This document shows, one piece after another, positions 21,101-32,927 of a stretch of 64,000 bases of DNA. A model generated the notes under the pieces. It saw only the letters and a program-made list of their open reading frames with translations, ran no database searches and was not told where the DNA came from. The stretch spans positions 20,568,680-20,632,679 of the forward strand of contig NC_072472.1 of NCBI RefSeq assembly GCF_027596085.1, written 5' to 3'. The DNA comes from Anoplopoma fimbria. Taxonomy: Eukaryota; Chordata; Actinopteri; Perciformes; Anoplopomatidae. Position 1 is the first letter of the stretch; each line of letters starts with the position of its first letter. The position numbers and the translations under genes were made by a program.

Positions 21101-23893
21101 AGCAGCAGCTGGCCTGGTGGCCCTCTAAAGAGCGTCTCCCTCTGCCGCGTTCAGGTTCAATAGAGCCGTCAGCCGCTCCGTGCTTCCATCGCTCGCCTCC
21201 CAAGGTCAGAGGGCCCTCAGACACTCACCATGTGATTAGCCAGAATATCACACACAGTTATCCAGGGCAGACAGAGGTCTTGCCATCGATAGGCTAAGGA
21301 ATGTGTAACCAGTGTGAATGCTGTCCCTTTAAGCCTGTGTTACTTTAAACTCTGATACAAGGACCCAGTGTATTTCCGCGGTTTAAAAAAAAAGGGTAAT
21401 CCATCACAGTGGACATCATTTGTCATTTGAGTTTAAAAGTATGCATGGCATAACCTCATGCTAATGTAGCTTTGACAAAACTAATTGATGCTCATTATGA
21501 TGGATTACACAACTCATCAGATCATTTAGTTTTTATATCTTTTTTTTTTAAATAAATGCGCAGAATTATTATTGTTTTTAATTTAACATTTGCATATTTA
21601 TGTGTTCTTTCTTAAAAGGTGATTCGTTAAATTGATTCTGGCTGCTTTGCAGAGATGTTAAATATGAACATTTCGTATTGACAATGACTATTTTGTAGTT
21701 ACTCCTGTATTAAATATAAAAGCACATCTGAATATTGATAAAGCATAATCAGTGAATGGAAATTGGCTGTACATAAATGGCATTAAGTTAATAATTAGTA
21801 CTGAATGCAATCATATATCCACAATACAGTACAATGGATCAGACAGAGAATGAGGATGGAGCTCTTTTGTTTTATTTCAGGTATAAAGTGGAAGTTGTTT
21901 TTGCTCTACACATTTTTTTATTTTGGCACACTCTTTGGAGCCATGTGCTCCTTGCTTTGGTGATTCCACCTGGCCTCTTCCAAAGAGAATTTGTCTGCTT
22001 AAATTTTCTGTTCATGAAATATGCCATGGCACATTACAGAGTAACATGTTAGTGATTTAGTTTACCCATCTTTCCCGGTTCAGGTTTAAGTCTTTCAATC
22101 TAATCTGGTTCTCAACGATGTAGTGGGAATAAAATGGGCTCTGAACCTTTGACGAGCCCACCGAAACCCACCTGGAGATACGCCACCGTCCATACAGCAT
22201 TCACATTTAAGATTGTACACTCAGAGACCTGATAATAGAAGCCCCTGTGCATTGTTACATAAGTATGATATTCATTATTATATAAATGTTATTTTCACTG
22301 TGTGCCTGAGCAGTCTCTCTGTAGGTAGTGATATTATGAGGTGGACACAATATCTTTAAACTCTTTTTCATGAAATACAGTCAGATACAACACTAACACA
22401 ACAAGTGCATTCTCAAAAACTCAAAGACTACCATATAACAACCGCAGTCGAATCATCAGAAGCATTAACTAGAAAGGTGTCCTAATTGAACACTAATTGA
22501 CTAACCCCCCGTCTAGACAGTAGGTGTATCAGACGTGTTTTTAACTTAGACATCTCACAAAACAGACTTCCGTAATTTGAATCTATGCAGACGTCTGCCC
22601 CAGCTCTCTGCAGGTACATGTCTCAGCTCCGTCTCATGATTGTAACTACAACGGTGTTTAAGGCTTTGAGTCAATATTTTGACTGTATTTTTGTTTTGCA
22701 CTCACTGTAAACTTATGAAACAACAGGTATCATTATATCAGTGTTATATTATCATCTTATTATATAACGATAATATTTGAAAATACAGCAACAATACAGC
22801 AGTGAAAGACAGCATTCCTTCACTTTGTTTAGCAAAAGACGTTCTGCAAAGTACATCTCAGTGAATTACAAATCTCTTGGTTTGTTACTACATTAGAAAA
22901 TGTCATGAAACCAGCGCAGAAAGCTGAGATAGTTACATCGGCCCAATATATGATGCGGCCCACCAGGACACCCCTCAGTGCTCCACATAGCCAGCCTGCC
23001 CTTACTGGTTCCCCATGTCCTCTGTCACTGTTACATACTGTATCACAGAGCTTCCATCCAATCTACCTGGGTAGTTTCACTGTTAGTCTGGACAACACTC
23101 CAAGCGTCTATGTTGGTCCTCCAGGACAATCAATGAGTTTTGTTGAGCAGACCCATACACCATATATCATGACTGTGACTGCTGCCCCATGAAGCAGGGG
23201 CAAAAAAAAAAGAAAAATACAGGACCAGCACAGGACCCAGAAATCAGGCCTTTGGGATGGATCCTGGCTTGCAGGAATCCCATGAGGCAGTGTAAGCACT
23301 ATACTTTGTAAAAACGACCATGGGAATTGCTTGTTTATGATTGGATGACGTTCAGTTACCTGAGATATTAACTAGCTTACAACTAACTCACCTGTCTTTC
23401 TTAAAACACTTTTAGAGCCCTGATGCATAATTCATAAATCAGTTTGATGATGAAGGTTATTCAATTATTAATATATTAACATTCTTTGCAAACACACAAT
23501 CACTAAACCAGCTAATAATGCTATATGCTGATTCATTTACATGGATTAGAAAACAACTGTATGTATAGATATTTTAATAAAGCTGTCATGATATAATCAT
23601 GAGCACAAAACATATACATATATTTATTATACAATATTGTTAAGTTGCATGCACAATGCAACATATTACCAGTTTCTGTGTAGAGGAGAAGAGAAAAGAC
23701 CAAGTAATGGAGTCGAAGCACTTCCTTGTTGCTGACATGCATAAGGTCAATAGTCCTAATGCCATTCCAAGCAAATCACTGCATCCCCTCCTGTCCTACA
23801 CCCTCACATATAACGGTGTGTATATGTATAGTAATACATACATTGAGTGCAATATAAGAGCAGAATGACCATGGAAGAATGTTCATCCCTAAA

Positions 23894-23896
<3 letters not shown>
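18107..23896. other. Long stretch without recognisable genes or repeats
   Basis: Nearly 5.8 kb of AT-rich, unique-looking DNA. Frames reach 103 codons (18517-18828, +), but none resembles a known protein. A CRE palindrome, TGACGTCA, is at 20597-20604. The interval 20980-21260 is GC-richer and more complex than the surroundings. Nothing here could be assigned. Confidence 0.4.
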
Positions 23897-23969
<73 letters not shown>

Positions 23970-23986
23970 TGTGTGTGTGTGTGTGT
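23897..23986. repeat. (TG)n microsatellite
   Basis: About 90 bp of TG repeats with a single GG interruption near 23962. Confidence 0.97.
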
Positions 23987-25486
23987 AGCTTAGTAATAAC
24001 TCACATCACATCACAAAGCCTTTGACACGTTTCCCTGGAAAGGTACGTCTCATAATGTTAGAGCCAGTAAAATGGAGAGGGGGGGGTGTAATGTGATTTG
24101 CTTCCTAGGGTCTTGGATACCTGAATGATGGGGGAAACGAAGCCCTGCCACACGCCACAATGTTCTTTACTTATCATAGGAGCTCCTTTAACTTATCTGT
24201 TGGGCTGAAAAAGCATTTCTAGGTTGCCTTTAGACTTCCTCTGATAGGAAAAATTAAACCTATCACTGAATTGATCCCTGGTAGCTCCAGCGCCTATCTG
24301 GATGGAAAAGGGTAGAAGAGAAAAAGGATGTCGGATTGATGGAGCTGGGGATGACCAGCTGTTGGAGCTGACTGTCCATCCCAAAGGGAACAACACAAAT
24401 AGATAGATTGTTCCCTCTACCTCTCGTGGTTCCCAGGGCTCTCTCAGTCAGGGCTGAGGTTCTCCCTGCCGCGCTCTAACAGATTTCCACAGCTGACACC
24501 GACAATCTGTCTTCCCCCAGATTTGGATTGATGTAATGATCCCACTCTGTCTCGTTGCAGGAGGATGCCGCTAGTCTGGAGTTATTTCATTCGCCATGCA
24601 CTGAGTGGGTGTGACACAACTCTTAGCATTCATGTAACATGACAAGACATATTGTTGCAGTGGAGTCTGGCAAATTAGCATCATTCAAACAGGTTTATTT
24701 CTCTGGCAGCTATAGAAGGCTGTGGATGGATGAAGTGGTCCAGTCCTCTCTGTTACTGTTACTGTGAAATAAAGAGCGTCTTTCAGGAATGGACTCTGCT
24801 TTGAGGTTTTCAGTATTTGGTTAAAGAGGAACTCTATAATTGTCGTTTCTCTGATACGTTGATAATTCGGCTCATCTGAGTTTGTGCTGTGAATAAATAT
24901 CCACTGGCCTTCCAGTCCATTTAGAAAAGTCCAAATGTTTCCTGCCATTAGTGCCTCACTTAGCAGTGCTGGAAACAATTCAAATCTTGATTTCCACTTT
25001 TCACCACTGCTAAAGAGTTCAGAGGTCTGTCTGCTGTCTGACAGTTTTAGACAACGGACACATCTGTACTGCTCGTCTATCAACTGTATTTTTGAAAACC
25101 ATGAGGGAGAAATGTTTGCTTCTATCTCTTTGGTAACTGTATTTCTCACTAGAGCTGTTAGACAGCTGTCAGTTTGAATGTACGCCAAGTGTATAACACA
25201 AATTAAATGCAGGAAATGTTTAAATAGAAACTGGTTTGAGGTACAAAAGAATACATTTCATATGACAGATTAAAAGAGTCTTTGGTAGTCATTACGACAG
25301 CATTTGAAAAGGCTGAGTTATAAATATGCATTAGAATTAATGAGTGTCTGAGTGTTAACATAAGATTTCTGCAGTTGCTCACAGTGTTAATTATTTTACT
25401 GCCTGTGCACAAAACTGTCAGGTTCTTCATTGGGCACAAGCACTTACTTCAGAGACCAACATCAGAGACCAACATTTGACAACCTG
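23987..25486. other. No assigned gene; one unexplained 167-codon frame
   Basis: Unique-looking sequence. It holds the longest open frame in the window that is not part of a transposon (24685-25188, minus), described separately. The region 24420-24600 is GC-richer. A tandem AGAGACCAACAT pair is at 25451-25476. Confidence 0.35.
24685..25188 (-). other. Unassigned 167-codon open frame
   Basis: It starts MAYIQTDSCL and ends FYSCQRNKPV. There is a CVRC pair at residues 43-46 but no full zinc-finger spacing, no signal peptide and no membrane segment. Composition is mixed, not low-complexity. I recognise no family. A frame this long is uncommon in AT-rich intergenic DNA but not impossible. There is no splice or promoter support and no repeat signature. 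It could be a chance frame, a piece of an old unrecognised transposon, or a lineage-specific gene. I favour chance. Confidence 0.12.
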
Positions 25487-25529
25487 GTTTGCATGTTCCC
25501 CCGTGTCAGCGTGGGTTCTCCGGTTCTCC
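25487..25529 (+). repeat. Small fragment of the 3.26 kb SINE-type repeat
   Basis: GGTTTGCATGTTCCCCCGTG with TCAGCGTGGGTTCTCCGG matches the body of the repeat at 3345-3382. No ends are preserved. Confidence 0.65.
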
Positions 25530-27470
25530 TGTTTTTTGAATTAAAAAGAAAAAAAACAATGTAGTGGTTTTATTTATTTTTTATTCGAGCAATACATTAG
25601 TAGCAAACTCGCTCCATCCTGTATTTATTTCCACTGCATGCTCGTCATACCCAGTGGGGCTCGCTATGGTTATGTTGTATTTGATTACAAAAATGTTGAG
25701 ATCAATGGAATCCATTGACTTTCTTTATATTAATAGCCCATTCGATGTTCACATGAAACTTAAGTTTCATTTCAGTCAGCGGATCTTTGCAGCCTGGCTC
25801 CAGGATTCATGCTCCCTCTCAGATCTATAACGCGCTTTGCAGCCAACTGTCTCCACTCACATCCATTGTACTTGAAATCCAATAAGTGTTTACACCAGAC
25901 ACTCCATTTCAATTGCGCAGTGCTTAGCATAATACACTAATTAAAGGTACTTTACTCATGATGAAAACATTTGTGGATTAAGGCAACAATAAAATGCTTT
26001 GTAGTCAATCTTCTTTATGGACTATCATAATATTTATAACTTGCTCATTGCTTACATGAACTGAGATTAATTTGGTTCCATTATATTAATAAGGCTGCAG
26101 TGCAGTTAGCCTGTATTGGAGTGGTGCAGTCCCCTCCACCTCCATCTAGATACACAAAGCAGCCCCAATAGGATTCATTCGTCAAGGTCCACAAACACTT
26201 ATACAGAAAACATTGTGAATGTGCGCAATCAAACATGTTTCAACAGCAGCGCAGCTTGCATTTAGATTAATCAAACATTGACATTTACAATATGTCCATG
26301 GTTTGACTGAGTGTTTGCTTGTCTTTATATATGATGCAAATATCCAAGGCCTATTATTAAAACCACCTTATGCAATATCTGTGTTTATTAAGTTGCAAAC
26401 ACTCGAGTCATTCAAGGTCAGTTTTAGGGCTATATCACACATCTGTGTCTCTTGAATGCATGTTAAGATATCCTGATCATTGTATTTTTTAGCTGATGTT
26501 CCTCAAAAAGGGTGCTACTGTTGGGGACTATTTTCAGCGGTGGATGTATCCACATTTGGTGCTATAGTGAGTATTTGTAGCAGCAGGACACTGTTTGTGG
26601 AGTCAAAATAAACTTTGTGTGTGTATTCATGGTGATGAAGGAGCAGTACAGTGAGGCTAGCTGATGTGCTCTTCACTGTGGCACAGAGGAAGAAGACACA
26701 CACAATACTAAATGGGATTCATTTATTGTTTGTGTTTTCATGGGATTAGATGACAATAAGAAAATATAAAATATCCCCAGACTGATTCTTTAAGGAGTTA
26801 AAAAAAACTTTGTTCTACTATGTATATATGGAAAGACTATTGTTTGACATTGTCAAACATTGTTTGAAAAAAGATTTTAAAAAGTCTGTATTCCTTCAAC
26901 TGCTTACAATCATGCTTGCCAGCTCTCCTTTTTCTTGTGTCATAGTTGCAAATCTGCACTTTATGCTCCATGCTTAATTTACTTATAAATCACAAGGTGC
27001 TGGAGTGTGGAGGGGAAGGTAATCCGCCGGGACAGGGAGCAGAGTGCAGGTCTCAGAAACACTTGTGAGATCGCTGTTCAACACAAGGACATCAGACACA
27101 GATAATCTCCATGCCGATGTGCCGTGTCAAAGACCAGAGCCACAGAGCCTGGCCTGGTGCCAATGCATAGGCAGGGCAGTGTTGTGTTACAGATAACAGT
27201 GGGCTTGTGCTGCTGCTGCTGCTGAGTCCACTTACATTTGTTACATCTCAAGTACATCGACAAGAGACTTGTGGCAGGAGCCATATGTGGTCTTTTATGT
27301 ACATACACTTTCTTAATACAATTGAATAGATCTGCTATTTTTATACTAAATAAGCTGTTGGTCTGAGATTTTCCACTGATCCTTGATGTGAATGCTGCAT
27401 TAATGATATTGATATTGATATTGATCCTTGTGAAGCAGAAGGCAGCAACCCTACGATAGCGGTCTTTGAG
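25530..27470. other. No recognisable gene or repeat
   Basis: AT-rich unique-looking DNA. The 88-codon frame at 25564-25830 is hydrophobic at the start and otherwise featureless. GATATT is repeated four times near 27404-27424. Confidence 0.4.
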
Positions 27471-27724
27471 ATAAGATAAGAGAAGATAAGAAAAAATAAG
27501 AGAATCCTTTATTAGTCCCGTTTGCAGGATTACAGCAGCATAGAGTATAGTGCAAACAAGAGACATAAGTAAAAAAACAAGATCAAAACAAGTATTATAA
27601 ATAAGTAAATACATAATTACACAGTAAAGAATATTAAATAAGTAAGTAAAAAAAATCCACAATAACTAAAATATTACACACACAGAATAATTATTATACA
27701 GACAGAATAATTATTGTATTAACA
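27471..27724 (-). mobile_element. Rex1 3' UTR fragment
   Basis: It has an ATAAGATAAG tail at 27471-27500, then (minus) GGGACTAATAAAGGATTCTC, CTGCTGTAATCCTGCAAAC and TTTGCACTATACTCTATGC. It is closest to the plus-strand fragment at 8641-8886. About 12 bp of the conserved hairpin region (AATTTCCCCGCTG) are deleted beside the GTCCCG end. No RT sequence is retained. The 194-codon frame at 27078-27662 is partly this UTR. Confidence 0.75.
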
Positions 27725-29396
27725 TTGATATACTCGGGGTCATACATGATCAATCTGTTGTTTTAAATGTTATCAACCACGCTCAGTTGTAGTTTTATGG
27801 TTCTCTCCCTAAAAAGCAACCATCCCAGCTGTTTGAATGGCTGTTTGCCGATGTGTGACCTTGGGTTCATCACAATACTCACCTATGAGCACAAAGCAGA
27901 CAGGATATCTGTAGATCTGATATACGCCAGGAGAGCAAAGGGATGATGCTGCAGGTTAGCAGATTTTTATGAATGTGACTATTGTATGTGAGGGACCTTT
28001 GGTGTCGGAAAAGAGCTGAATGATGTGTGATTCTCCTTCTGGCTGCATCCAGCACAAATTAAGCCCTGCTTATGCCATCTACTCCTCTGCTTTCCAGGCA
28101 GATATCCATACTTAAGCTGCAATGGCCCCCTCCATCTTTTCAGATGGTGAAATACAGCTATTCAGCCCTTCCACTCTAACAATCTCTCTGCGTTTAGCTG
28201 GGGACACCACACAAGCCCTTAGGGGAGAAAATTGATCGCCTTGCTTGTAGTCTTCTAGTCTGTCTCCACTGTCACTGAACAAATGCATCCTTTGAACTTT
28301 CCCATTTCCTTGTCTTTAAAAGGAATAAAACTGACTGGCAGGTTCCTTTTTTTATTTCTTCTATTTTGTCCTTCTGAGTTGTCTCCTTTCTGTGGCTCGG
28401 CCTTGGGTGAACCTTTGCCGAGCTCACTGCAACCAGCGCATTAATGCTCTCGGTTTAAAGGGAGCACAGAGGCACAAAATCAGGAAGAATTAAGGCGCCT
28501 TTGCCCTCCTATTATGGAGCGGATTAATAGAAAACTGGTAGCACAACATTAGCTACCGGGCTAATGCTTCAGAGTACGTTTCCATGAAAAGGGAAACAAC
28601 ACAGGCTCTCAGGAGCTGTTGTGAAAATGAGTCACTCTTCATCTTCCTCCTCTTCTGTTAATCTCCTCACACACTCTAGACTTGGGGTTTGTGGAATTTA
28701 CTGCTTCTAGGGGGGGCTGAGTTCTCATGCACAGTCAATCATCAAAGAAAGGATGACAGAATATTCGTATGAATACAGAAATAACAAGCTCAATCTTCCC
28801 AATGAATAATATTGGTAAATGTACCATGTGGGGATGAAAAAAATGAAAAACAGACTTGATGAAATAATAATTTGCAGCTCTACTGTCCTCAAAGGAGAGG
28901 AGGTGGGAGAGAATGACTCCCTTATTTTATTTCAATGTTTTCATTCCAGCTCTTTTTCATTCCCTTTATTCCCTTTTTAAAGATATTTAGAGTCTTTCAG
29001 ATCCCCTGGCATCCCATTCAAATAAAAAGCAACATGCAGGGTGAGATGTGTTGGAACACATTTTACCTCAGTCAGTCTTCAGACTCTGGTTTCTTGTTCA
29101 CTTTTGATTTACCTGCCCATCCATCTGTATTAATCCTGCCTGAACGTTCAGGCTTCATCACTTCTTTGTTTACCTGAGCACAAAGCAGAGCTCACTGACC
29201 TTTAAGAGAAGCTCTTTTGTGACAAAAGCTGTTTAATGTGCCAATCACCAGCCTGTGCATTTTTATAAAATGAATACTCTTTTTGCTGTCCATGCAAGTA
29301 GCTCTGTGGATTTTTAATGCTTGCTACTACGGGCCAATTTTAATGCATAAAGTATACAGATATAAAAAAAAAATATAATTCCTATTATTTGAACAG
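27725..29396. other. No recognisable gene; possible conserved non-coding DNA near 28.42-28.56 kb
   Basis: Unique-looking sequence. 28420-28565 is denser in balanced composition and homeodomain-type cores (CATTAATGC, GGATTAATAG, GCTAATGC) than its neighbours. No open frame of interest. Confidence 0.35.
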
Positions 29397-30020
29397 TAGC
29401 TGTGTTTCCATTCAAGTTTTCCCCATAATTTACGGAACAGAAATTATATTTAGGCACGTTTCCATCAACTGAGTTGGAACGAAAAAACTAGGCTGCGCAA
29501 AGTGTGTTTTGATCAGAAGTTGGCGCTATAGGCTCAGCTTTACGCATGGCTAAAATCCACCAGTAACAGAGTAAGAACTAGAGGTTTGCGAACCAAAAAC
29601 GTAACAGGTGAGCTTTACCCTTTAACCATCTATAAGAGAAAAAGTCTTCAAGAAATTGTTTCAGTTGGGCAAGTTTTATTTGTTCTTTCATGTCAGTTAG
29701 TATTGGCCATGTTTCATGTTGTCTGGAGACAAAGACAATTTAAATATATCCAAAAGGATGCTGGCAGGAAAAACAGCTGATGAGTTATGTTAGTTAAATG
29801 TTCACCATGTCAGAATCTATTCTTCAAATGTGTCTTCCATTATCCATTCAGCAGATCAACTCTTTCACAACAAAGGCAAAAATGCAAACACCTTTTTTAG
29901 CATAATAACTTCTGTTTTGGCAATTAGGGAGTTTTTATCATTTCCATTGTCTTTTCCTTACAGCTTTTCTAAAGCTGTACTTCCAGCTGTGCATTAAATA
30001 AGTGAATGGAAACATGGCTA
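29397..30020. mobile_element. Non-autonomous DNA transposon with 18-bp terminal inverted repeats
   Basis: The left end TAGCTGTGTTTCCATTCA (29397-29414) and right end TGAATGGAAACATGGCTA (30003-30020) are inverted repeats matching at 16 of 18 positions. The 624-bp interior has a 64-codon frame (29586-29780) with no recognisable transposase motif, so it would rely on a transposase in trans. TAG is present at both outer ends and may be part of the terminus or a 3-bp target duplication. The superfamily is not settled: a 3-bp TWA-type duplication would suggest PIF/Harbinger. Confidence 0.72.
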
Positions 30021-30268
30021 GGGTAATCAATTTAAATGCAGGGTGATGAAGAACTGATTTTTGATATTGTGTAAAAAGTGCACATTTCTTTAAAGTAACG
30101 TTATACTTCTTGAAATTAAGCATATTTCTATACTATGTACAATGTAACACTATTGGGATTTGGTTGGTTTCAACATGTCTCTGTGATACAGATCTTATTA
30201 AAGGCCGTCTGGCGTATGCCTTGCCTGCAGTATTGATGTGGACAAAATGCACAGTCTTGCTCAACCAC

Positions 30269-30271
<3 letters not shown>

Positions 30272-30306
<35 letters not shown>
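30272..30306. repeat. Poly(A) tract, 35 bp
   Basis: An uninterrupted run of A on the plus strand. No adjacent retrocopy or LINE end was identified, so its origin is unknown. Confidence 0.95.
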
Positions 30307-30307
<1 letters not shown>

Positions 30308-31264
30308 ATGTTTACAATAAGACATCTCATTTCATTTTGATGCCGCAGGCCTTCGCTATTGTTATTTTTTCACCCTCATGGATCCCAGCATGGCAAGACA
30401 TTTGCTTTTTATCAGTTTAGTATAAATAGATACCTATATCATTCACAATGGCAACAGTCATATTTGTGTTTGCTGGAACCTCTCCAGGACACCCACTAGC
30501 CCTAAAAGTCCTCTTTTAGAATGATCATGTAGAAAAGTGTCTATATCATTGACTGCCTTGTAAATGCTCAACGTTACAATGAAGATTGGAAATATTAGCC
30601 TGTGGTTTAGCCAGTTGGAGCTCACCTGCTGAAATGGACAAGTCAATGCTGCTTTCAATGTAATGCATGGGGAATTGCAATGTCCATTCATCTGCCCTTT
30701 TGTGGAGAGTTTAGAAAATGAAAATTAACAAGTCTGGTCATTTATCTAGAAATATAATGCTATTAAAGGGCAGTCACAATTAGTTATTTTTGCAGCAGTC
30801 ATGGATATGAAATCCAAAATCTAAGATGACAAAGTTACTCTAATTTGATCCTCGCAGGTCCTTGCAAAGACAGTGTAAAATGGATGCAGCAGCAGTTGAT
30901 AAATGGAGCATTAAACATTAAGAATCATGAGCTTAATTCTGAATACTACACAGAAGACATTTAAAATTCTCCACATAAACACTGACCACTTTTTGTTTGT
31001 TTTTACATTTTTGGTCAGAATGTGGGGATCCTGTCCATGTTGGTATGGACAGTATTCTCTGTTGCACCTGTAGCCACATCCAACAGGATTACACTTCTAC
31101 AACACTGCAGCAAGGTGAGAAGTCAAACCACAGGAGGTCAAGCAGGACAAGATTTTGAGAGGCTGATAAGCTACTCTTTAATGATTGGTGAAAACATGCC
31201 TGTCATCAAGTATTTAAAGTAAGTGTAGGAAGGAAGCCTTTTTAAGAACCCAGTTCTTTGTTAC
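30307..31264. other. No recognisable gene or repeat
   Basis: AT-rich unique-looking DNA up to the 3' end of the large LINE. Frames do not exceed 77 codons. Confidence 0.4.
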
Positions 31265-31604
31265 ATTACAGTCATTTAGCAGACGCTTTTATCCAAAGCG
31301 ACTTACAGGAAGTGTATTCCACATAGGTATTCAAGAGAACTACTAGTCACCAGAAGTCATAAGTGCATCTCCTTTCTTAAACAAGCATCTTAAAGCATAA
31401 ACCAGAGCAAAAGTATAGTGCAGAAGCAATATTACTACGAAAACAATAATTGCAACAGACTAATACGAATATAATAAGTGCTACAAACTACTACGAATAG
31501 GATAAGTGCAGTAAACGAATACGAATTAAATAAGTGCAGCGAACTGATACGAATACAGTAAGTGCAACAACTAATACGAATGCAATAAGTGCTACGAGGA
31601 AGGC

Positions 31605-32093
31605 TCAGGGTAGTGCTTCTTGAAGAGGTGAGTTTTCAGCCTGCGCCCGAAAGATGGGCAGCGACTCTGCTGTCCTGACGTCAGTGGGGAGTTCATTCCA
31701 CCACTGAGGGGCCAGGACAGAAAAAAGCTCTGACCGGGTGGATCGGCCGGAGGGACCGCTGAGCGACGGGGCAACCAATCGCCCCGAGGCAGCAGAGCGA
31801 AGTGGTCGGGCGGGGGTGTAGGGCTTGACCAAGGCCTGGAGATAGGAAGGAGCTGTTCCTTTCACTGCCCTGTAGGCTAGCACCAGAGTCTTAAACTGGA
31901 TGCGAGCTCTTACAGGGAGCCAGTGTAGAGAACGGAGAAGGGAAGTTGTGTGGGAGAACTTGGGGCGATTGAACACCAGACGTGCTGCAGCTTTCTGGAC
32001 AAGCTCCAGAGGTCTGATGGCCGACGCCGGGGCTCCGGCAAGTAGTGAGTTGCAGTAGTCCAGGCGGGAGATGACCAGAGCCTGGATGAGCAC
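31605..32093 (-). pseudogene. L2 LINE reverse transcriptase C-terminal region
   Basis: 162 codons: SRLDYCNSLLAG (9-20), LELVQKAAARLVF (29-41), LHWLPVRARIQFK (56-68), TAPSYLQAL (79-87) and a terminal WWNELPTDVR stretch. This is the characteristic thumb and tail of CR1/L2 polyproteins. It overlaps the C-terminal end of the RT core frame at 31910-32815 in a different reading frame, because a deletion near 32175 breaks the frame. The real frame upstream of this segment reads SCRFLLYNIRRIRPFLTEET at about 32094-32165. Confidence 0.85.
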
Positions 32094-32815
32094 CTGCGCC
32101 GTCTCCTCAGTGAGGAAGGGGCGAATCCTCCTGATGTTGTAGAGCAGGAATCTGCAGGAGCGTGTGACAACAGTTGGTCGTCCAGGGTCACACCCAGATT
32201 CCTCACAGTCCGAGTTGGCGTCACCACGGCATCATCAATGGTGATGGACAGGTCTCGGTGCGGGCAACCCTTCCCCTGGAGGAACAGTAGCTCGGTTTTG
32301 TCCAGGTTGAACTTCAGGTGGTGTGTCGCCATCCACTTCGAGATGTCAGCCAAGCACGCAGCAATGCGTGCCTCCACTTGGGTGTCACCGGGAGGAAATG
32401 ACAAGACCAGCTGGGTGTCATCGGCATAACAATGGTAAGAGAAGTCATGCGAGCGAATAACAGAACCCAGAGATGTTGTGTAGAGCGAGAAGAGAAGGGG
32501 GCCCAGAACTGAACCTTGTGGAACCCCCGTAGTCAGCATGCGTGGTTCCGACATGGCCCCCCTCCATGTCACCTGGTAGGATCGGCCTGTCAGGTAGGAT
32601 GCAAACAGGGAGAGTGCAGACCCTGAGACGCCCATCCCCTCGAGGGTGGAGAGGAGGATCTGGTGGTTCACCGTGTCAAACGCCGCTGACAGGTCCAGGA
32701 GAATCAGGACAGAGGAGAGAGAGTTCGCTCTCGCGGCGTGAAGCGACACTGTCACCGCAAGGAGGGCCGTCTCTGACGAGTGACCCACCTTGAACCCGGA
32801 CTGGTGGGGGTCCAA
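31910..32815 (-). pseudogene. L2 LINE reverse transcriptase core
   Basis: In this 301-codon frame the first about 210 residues are intact RT: QSGFKVGHSSETALLA (5-20), catalytic DLSAAFDTVNH (41-51), TTGVPQGSVLGPLLFSLY (95-112), the active-site YADD (130-133), KFNLDKTELL (168-177) and RNLGVTLDDQL (205-215). After DDQLLSHAP the frame is lost, and arginine- and serine-rich residues follow. This marks a small deletion removing the usual SRHV-type segment near 32175-32190. The domain would synthesise cDNA from the nicked target. The missing N-terminal RT blocks (LLKKPSLDP, NFRPVSLLPFLS) lie just upstream at 32940-32830 in continuous frame, and are separated from the linker by a one-base loss near 32945. 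Confidence 0.88.
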
Positions 32816-32927
32816 GAGGTTGTTCTGGTGGAGGTAGGAAGACAGTTGGTTAAAGACAGCGCGTTCAAGTGTTTTGGATAGAAAGGGTAGAAGAGAAACC
32901 GGTCTGAAGTTCTTGACATCAGAGGGG

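Noticed and set aside
27078..27662. 194-codon minus-strand frame with a hydrophobic N terminus
   Set aside because: The hydrophobic start is Rex1 3' UTR read in frame. The rest shows no domain and crosses the repeat boundary.
30272..30306. Poly(A) as the tail of a processed retrocopy
   Set aside because: No coding or repeat similarity was found on its left, and no direct repeats flank it.
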